Shown: piece after piece, positions 59,344 through 64,000 of the stretch
Layout: each line of letters begins with the position of its first letter
How positions within the stretch are numbered: the first letter of the stretch is position 1
DNA from: Thalassospira marina
GTDB taxonomy: Bacteria; Pseudomonadota; Alphaproteobacteria; Rhodospirillales; Thalassospiraceae
DNA length: 64,000 bases
Direction: 5' to 3'
NCBI RefSeq assembly: GCF_002844375.1
Contig: NZ_CP024199.1
Coordinates: 3,512,001-3,576,000, forward strand
Position numbers and translations under genes: made by a program
The notes under the pieces: model-generated
Seen by the model: the letters and a program-made list of their open reading frames with translations, nothing else
Databases searched by the model: none
Told to the model about the DNA's origin: nothing

Positions 59344-60156
59344 TCAGGCGACCTTCCCGGATACGCTGTCGTCTTCGTCATCTTCTTCGCCGAGATAGGC
59401 TTTCTTGACGTGATCGTTTGCCATCACCTCTTCGGGCAGGCCTGCCGCAATCTTGCGGCCAAAATCCAGCACCATGACCCGCGATGAAATATCCATCACA
59501 ACACCCATGTCATGCTCGATCATGACAACGCTCATGCCCCATTCTTCATTCAGATCAATGATGAAGCGGGCCATGTCTTCCTTTTCTTCAAGGTTCATGC
59601 CCGCCATCGGTTCATCCAGAAGGATCAGGTCCGGGCGCAGCGCAACCGCACGCGCCAGTTCCACCCGCTTGCGCAACCCGTAGGAAAGCGTGCCAGCCGT
59701 TGCCTTGCGAATATGCGAAATTTCAAGAAAATCGATCACGTCTTCGCAGAATTTGCGATGTTCCAGCTCTTCTTTCTGCGCACCGGAAAACCAGTAAAGC
59801 GGGCCGGTCAGGAAATTGTTTTTCAAAAGGTGGTGGCGCCCGACCATGATGTTATCAAGCACCGACATATGACCAAAAAGTGCCAGGTTCTGGAACGTTC
59901 TGCCCACGCCCAGTTCGGCGCGCGCATTGGGTTTCAGGCCCGTTACGTCCTGGCCCTTGAAATGCACCGATCCACTGGTGGGGTGATAACGCCCGGAAAT
60001 GCAGTTCAGCATCGATGTTTTACCCGCCCCGTTGGGGCCGATAATCGAAAACAGCTCGCCTTTCTGCACCGAAAAACTGACGTCACTCAACGCCCGTACA
60101 CCGCCAAAAACCAGCGATACGTCGTTGATGCTCAAAATTGGGTCCGGTGACGTCAT
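59344..60156 (-). CDS. livG: Liv-type ABC transporter ATPase (LivG)
   Basis: A 270-residue ABC ATPase. Walker A is GPNGAGKTS, the signature LSYGLRKRVELARA and Walker B LILLDEPMAGMN, where LSYG and the MAGMN tail are LivG traits. ATG 60156 with GGAGGA about 10 bases upstream is chosen over a frame to 60234. First gene of the operon. Confidence 0.94.
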   Translation of the reverse strand: MTSPDPILSINDVSLVFGGVRALSDVSFSVQKGELFSIIGPNGAGKTSMLNCISGRYHPTSGSVHFKGQDVTGLKPNARAELGVGRTFQNLALFGHMSVLDNIMVGRHHLLKNNFLTGPLYWFSGAQKEELEHRKFCEDVIDFLEISHIRKATAGTLSYGLRKRVELARAVALRPDLILLDEPMAGMNLEEKEDMARFIIDLNEEWGMSVVMIEHDMGVVMDISSRVMVLDFGRKIAAGLPEEVMANDHVKKAYLGEEDDEDDSVSGKVA

Positions 60157-61002
60157 CGTCTTGGTATCCTCCCTGACCTGGGCCGCGTTCACCCGCAATC
60201 TGCCCGCCTGGGCAATCTGCAATGAACCGTCCAAATTTCAGCGTTTCCCTGATTTGCGTTTGTTCTTTTTTACCCTGCCGGTCGATACCGAAAAGGTTGC
60301 AACGCAATTAATACGTATTTGAGTACCAAATTCACACTATAGCGTCAACGCGTTGCTGACGCTGCTTTTGCCAACAATCGCGCTTATCGCATCGCACAAC
60401 CATTCCGATTAGGGTAAATGCGCCACACGGAACCAACATTCCGTAACGTTAATATTTGATGGGGGATGTATTCCAAAAATCGCGATTATCGCGTTGCGGC
60501 ATTGAAAAAAACGTTTTTCAACTTAACATTTCGTCGTTTGCAGGCCCGTTTTTGAAATTTCATTTCGCAAAATCCCTGCCGATTCGCAATTGCATAACAC
60601 CTCAAAACTGTTTCGCACTGCACTGAAACGACACTTCTTTTATCGTGCCGCCCACCCGCGCAACACGGGATGCAGCAGACAATTGCGGTCACCAAAATAC
60701 GCCGGGACGAAACGGGACTCGCAGGCCAATCGCCACGCCCGCTCATCCAAAACACCGCATTTTTCGCGGTAAATTAGAAACAGCATCACCAGCCATGCGG
60801 GCAAAGCCCTGTTATTAGGGTGATTTCGCGAAAGACCCTTTTCGGGGTCTGGACTTTCTCCGGGATTTGTGGTGTAACGCCTTCGCACTTCATATGTGTA
60901 TCGTGACCCGCGTCACGGTCAACAGATAGCCCACCGCTCGGCGCTCCGACGGTCGGGGTGTCTTGTCACGACAAGCCCTTTAACCACCTTGAGGAGGGTC
61001 TG
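60157..61002. other. Divergent intergenic region between livG and acnA
   Basis: About 846 bases with no convincing gene. It holds a dyad at 60341-60363, a palindrome AATACGTATT at 60310-60319, AT-rich DNA 60400-60520, TTTCGCGAAA at 60824-60833 and a short hairpin AGACCC/GGGTCT (60833-60850) before acnA. A long leader for acnA is likely. Confidence 0.5.
60341..60363. promoter_or_regulatory. Operator-like dyad upstream of the Liv operon
   Basis: AGCGTCA (60341-60347) and TGACGCT (60357-60363) surround a 10-bp palindrome CAACGCGTTG (60346-60355). It lies about 185 bases before livG and is TetR/LacI-like in form. No regulator gene is adjacent. Confidence 0.5.
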
Positions 61003-63693
61003 ATGTCCATTTGTGGCAAAGACAACCTGCAAACGCGCCGCACTTTGAAGGTCGGGGATGAATCCTTCGACTATTTCAGCCTTAAAGTTGCATCCGAAAA
61101 AATCGGCGACGTTTCTAAACTGCCTTTCACGCTGAAGGTCGTTCTGGAAAACCTTCTGCGTTACGAAGACGATTTCACCGTTAAGGCCGACGATGTCAAA
61201 GCTGTCGTCGAATGGCTGAAATCGCGTAAAAGCACGCACGAAATCAACTATCGTCCGGCACGTGTGCTGATGCAGGACTTCACCGGCGTTCCCGCCGTCG
61301 TGGACCTTGCTGCCATGCGTGATGCCGTGGTCAATATGGGCGGCGATGCCCAGAAGGTGAACCCCCTTTCACCGGTTGACCTGGTCATCGACCACTCGGT
61401 CATGATCGACTTCTTTGGTACCGACGACGCGCTCGACAAAAACATGGAAGTCGAGTTCGAACGTAACGGCGAACGTTACGAGTTCCTGCGTTGGGGCCAG
61501 AACGCATTCAACAATTTCCGCATCGTCCCCCCGGGAGCAGGCATCTGCCACCAGGTGAACGTTGAACATCTGGCGAAAGTTGTCTGGACCGGCAAAGACG
61601 GCGCAGGCAAAACCGTTGCCTATCCTGACACCCTGGTTGGTACCGATTCCCACACCACCATGGTCAACGGCCTTGCCGTTCTGGGTTGGGGTGTTGGTGG
61701 TCTCGAAGCCGAAGCCGCGATGCTCGGCCAGCCGATTTCGATGCTGATCCCGGAAGTTATCGGCTTCAAGCTGACCGGTGCGCTGAAAGAAGGCGTCACG
61801 GCAACCGACCTCGTTCTGCGCGTCGTTCAGATGCTGCGTGAAAAAGGCGTTGTGGGCAAATTCGTCGAATTCTATGGCGATGCCCTTGACCATATGAGCC
61901 TGCCGGACCGTGCGACCATCGGTAACATGGCACCGGAATATGGCGCGACCTGTGGCTTCTTCCCGATCGATGACGAAACCCTGAACTATATGCGCTCCAC
62001 CGGCCGTTCCGACGAACAGGTCGCCCTGGTTGAAGCATATGCCAAGGAACAGGGCATGTGGCGTGAAAGCGGCTTTGAAGCCGAATACACCGACACCCTG
62101 GAACTCGACATCTCGACCGTCGAACCGGCACTTTCCGGTCCGAAACGCCCGCAGGACCGCGTTCCGCTCAAGGATGCGGTTTCAAGCTTCACCAAAACCT
62201 TTGCCGATATGGCACCGGGTGTTGACGCCGACCGTACGGTTGAAGTCAAAGGCGAAGATTTCGCGATGAAAGACGGTAACGTTGTTATCGCCGCCATCAC
62301 GTCCTGCACCAACACCTCGAACCCGAGCGTCCTGATCGCTGCCGGCCTTCTGGCCAAAAAAGCAGCCGAAAAGGGCCTGTCGCGCAAACCGTGGGTCAAA
62401 ACCTCGCTTGCACCGGGCTCGCTGGTTGTTGCCGACTATCTGGAAAAGGCCGGTCTGCAGACCTATCTTGACCAGCTTGGCTTTAACATTGCCGGCTTTG
62501 GCTGCACCACCTGTATCGGTAACTCCGGCCCGCTGGCTGGTCCGATTGCCGGTGCAATTGAAGACCAGGACATGCTCGTTACGGCCGTTCTGTCGGGTAA
62601 CCGTAACTTTGAAGGCCGTATCAGCCCGCACGTGAAGGCAAACTACCTTGCCTCGCCGCCGCTGGTTGTTGCCTATGCCATCGCTGGTAACCTGAAGGTT
62701 GATCTGAACAATGACCCGCTGGGTCAGGATCAGAACGGCAATGATGTTTTCCTGAAAGACATCTGGCCGTCCAACAAGGAAATCGCTGACACCATCGCGG
62801 CCTCGATCTCGGCCAAGATGTACAAGGACCGTTACGACAATATCTTTGCCGGTCCGAAACCGTGGCAGGAAATCCAGATCACCGAAGGTGAAACCTACGA
62901 GTGGAACGGTAAATCCACCTATGTTCAGAACCCGCCCTATTTCGTCGATATGGCTGCTGAACCGGGTGAATTCTCCGATGTGCACGGCGCCCGTCCGCTT
63001 CTGATCCTCGGTGACTCTGTCACGACCGACCACATTTCTCCGGCCGGTTCGATCAAGGAAGAAAGCCCGGCTGGCGAATATCTGAAAGCCAATGGCGTTG
63101 CCGTTCGTGACTTCAACTCCTACGGTGCACGCCGTGGTAACCACGAAGTCATGATGCGCGGCACCTTTGCCAACATCCGTATCCGTAACGAAATGGCACC
63201 GGGCACCGAAGGTGGTGTTTCGGTTCATTACCCGTCTGGTGAACAGGGCTGGGTCTATGATGTTGCCATGCGTTACCAGGAAGAAGGCACCCCGCTGGTT
63301 GTTGTTGCCGGTCAGGAATACGGCACCGGCTCCTCGCGTGACTGGGCTGCCAAAGGCACCAATCTTCTGGGTGTGAAGGCCGTTATCGCCGAAAGCTTTG
63401 AACGTATTCACCGCACCAACCTGGTCTGCATGGGCGTCCTGCCGCTGCAGTTCAAGGCGGGTGAAGGTCGCAAGTCGCTCAAGCTCGACGGTACCGAAAC
63501 CTTTGATATCACCGGCATCGCCGATGGCATCACCCCGCAGCAGGATGTCACCGTTCGCATCACCCGCAAGGATGGTTCGACCGAGGAAGCAACCGCCGTC
63601 TGCCGTATCGATACCGAAAACGAAGTTCTGTATTTCCAGAACGGCGGTATCCTGCAGTTCGTGCTGCGTAACATGATCAAAGAAGCCGCCTGA
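61003..63693 (+). CDS. acnA: Aconitate hydratase A
   Basis: An 896-residue 4Fe-4S aconitase (IRP1/AcnA type) of the TCA cycle that interconverts citrate and isocitrate. The cluster cysteines are in ITSCTNTSNPSV and FGCTTCIGNSGPL; DSHTTMVNGL and the C-terminal swivel domain (YGTGSSRDWAAKGTNLLGV) are intact. GAGGAGGG before ATG 61003 sets the start, and codon use is strongly biased to GC-ending C/T codons, as in a highly expressed gene. A terminator follows at 63729-63765. Confidence 0.98.
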   Translation: MSICGKDNLQTRRTLKVGDESFDYFSLKVASEKIGDVSKLPFTLKVVLENLLRYEDDFTVKADDVKAVVEWLKSRKSTHEINYRPARVLMQDFTGVPAVVDLAAMRDAVVNMGGDAQKVNPLSPVDLVIDHSVMIDFFGTDDALDKNMEVEFERNGERYEFLRWGQNAFNNFRIVPPGAGICHQVNVEHLAKVVWTGKDGAGKTVAYPDTLVGTDSHTTMVNGLAVLGWGVGGLEAEAAMLGQPISMLIPEVIGFKLTGALKEGVTATDLVLRVVQMLREKGVVGKFVEFYGDALDHMSLPDRATIGNMAPEYGATCGFFPIDDETLNYMRSTGRSDEQVALVEAYAKEQGMWRESGFEAEYTDTLELDISTVEPALSGPKRPQDRVPLKDAVSSFTKTFADMAPGVDADRTVEVKGEDFAMKDGNVVIAAITSCTNTSNPSVLIAAGLLAKKAAEKGLSRKPWVKTSLAPGSLVVADYLEKAGLQTYLDQLGFNIAGFGCTTCIGNSGPLAGPIAGAIEDQDMLVTAVLSGNRNFEGRISPHVKANYLASPPLVVAYAIAGNLKVDLNNDPLGQDQNGNDVFLKDIWPSNKEIADTIAASISAKMYKDRYDNIFAGPKPWQEIQITEGETYEWNGKSTYVQNPPYFVDMAAEPGEFSDVHGARPLLILGDSVTTDHISPAGSIKEESPAGEYLKANGVAVRDFNSYGARRGNHEVMMRGTFANIRIRNEMAPGTEGGVSVHYPSGEQGWVYDVAMRYQEEGTPLVVVAGQEYGTGSSRDWAAKGTNLLGVKAVIAESFERIHRTNLVCMGVLPLQFKAGEGRKSLKLDGTETFDITGIADGITPQQDVTVRITRKDGSTEEATAVCRIDTENEVLYFQNGGILQFVLRNMIKEAA

Positions 63694-63728
63694 TTTATTA
63701 TCCTTAAAGGGTAATCAGACGTAATCGG

Positions 63729-63766
63729 AACACCCCGCCTATTCTTCTGGCGGGGTGTTTTTTTTT
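63729..63766 (+). terminator. Strong intrinsic terminator of acnA
   Basis: Stem AACACCCCGCC / GGCGGGGTGTT (63729-63739, 63749-63759) with 9-base loop, then seven T beyond the arm (nine in a row). It is 36 bases past the stop. Confidence 0.95.
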
Positions 63767-63895
63767 GATTTGGAATTGATCTATCTCCTAACCTCTGCTG
63801 GACTAATTGCGTAAGTGTTCAAAATTGCTCGTTCCTGTATCCCCACACAGGCGGCAGAACCGGTTGTCACTATTAACGATTGCGCCACAAGAAAA

Positions 63896-64000
63896 ATGAC
63901 CAGTTACGCCAAAATGCCGGCTCCGCTTGCCTCGGTGCGTGTCGGAACCCTGGCACAGGGAAAAGTCCTGACCTGCGGGCCGGATTTACCACTGGGCGAT
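63896..64000 (+). CDS. Partial open frame cut by the window edge
   Basis: The frame beginning ATG 63896 (MTSYAKMPAPLASVRVGTLA) stays open to the last base, 35 codons, and is open upstream to a GTG at 63815 (VFKIARSCIPTQAAEP). No clear ribosome site is seen for either. It may be the start of the next gene after acnA. No family can be named from so little sequence. Confidence 0.3.
   Translation, partial: MTSYAKMPAPLASVRVGTLAQGKVLTCGPDLPLGD

Noticed and set aside
60486..60888. Two short minus-strand frames upstream of acnA
   Set aside because: No ribosome site or family pattern; Cys/Arg/Trp-rich composition looks non-coding.
62182..63411. 409-codon minus-strand frame
   Set aside because: Antisense to acnA; it arises from the strong codon bias of that gene.

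Overview
The window looks like chromosomal DNA of a GC-rich marine alphaproteobacterium of the Thalassospira/Rhodospirillales kind. This is inferred from the content: a CarD regulator beside a 7Fe ferredoxin, a fused MrpA/B antiporter subunit, an alphaproteobacterial-style Liv uptake cluster with a built-in acyl-CoA ligase, acnA, and dense short operons with clear Shine-Dalgarno sites. Genus-level placement is a guess. No IS element, prophage, integrase, CRISPR array or rRNA was seen. The only RNA gene recognised is tRNA-Arg(CCT).

Layout. 0-4.6 kb: a short heptanucleotide repeat at the window edge, a Ser/Ala-rich hypothetical protein, a stand-alone DUF4347 protein, a ketopantoate reductase and a ROK regulator. 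4.7-7.3 kb: a pentitol/pentulose module (FGGY ribulokinase-like kinase and SDR dehydrogenase) divergent from the ROK gene across a perfect 28-bp palindrome. 7.3-9.8 kb: DUF6506, a three-repeat MABP-like protein and an EamA transporter. 9.8-13.4 kb: glutarate/glutaryl-CoA degradation (CaiB-type CoA-transferase, glutaryl-CoA dehydrogenase and a divergent LysR regulator). 13.5-16.1 kb: a tightly coupled pair of helical proteins of unknown function. 16.5-19.1 kb: a tautomerase/cupin/DUF4865 operon divergent from its LysR regulator. 19.1-20.7 kb: an FRG-domain gene of atypical composition at the 3' end of tRNA-Arg, a likely acquired gene. 20.9-27.6 kb: PagL-like deacylase, prolyl aminopeptidase, an SNase-like exported protein, an M48 lipoprotein protease, a PPP-family pseudophosphatase, CarD and ferredoxin.

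27.9-33.7 kb: a signalling run consisting of a membrane GGDEF-EAL protein, a single-domain response regulator, CheC, a PAS histidine kinase and a MerR regulator. 33.8-42.3 kb: LysR/MFS pair, DUF454, ArfB, acyl-ACP thioesterase, aldehyde dehydrogenase with divergent LysR, RNase HII and a VOC protein. 42.5-48.5 kb: a complete mrpA(B)CDEFG cation/proton antiporter operon on the minus strand. 48.7-51.3 kb: an MFS transporter and a cystathionine beta-lyase-like PLP enzyme preceded by a six-copy 10-bp-phased repeat. 51.6-60.2 kb: a PaaK-like ligase and a livG-ligase-livH-livM-livK-livF cluster, probably importing and CoA-activating a carboxylic acid. 61.0-63.7 kb: aconitase A with a strong terminator, followed by an open frame cut by the window end.

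Common themes are divergent regulator/target pairs with visible inverted repeats, organic-acid and sugar catabolism, and envelope/ion homeostasis suited to a marine heterotroph. The loci least explained by known families are the two-gene helical operon (13.5-16.1 kb), the pseudophosphatase beside carD, the MABP-like repeat protein, the FRG gene at tRNA-Arg, and the CheY-CheC-kinase module.
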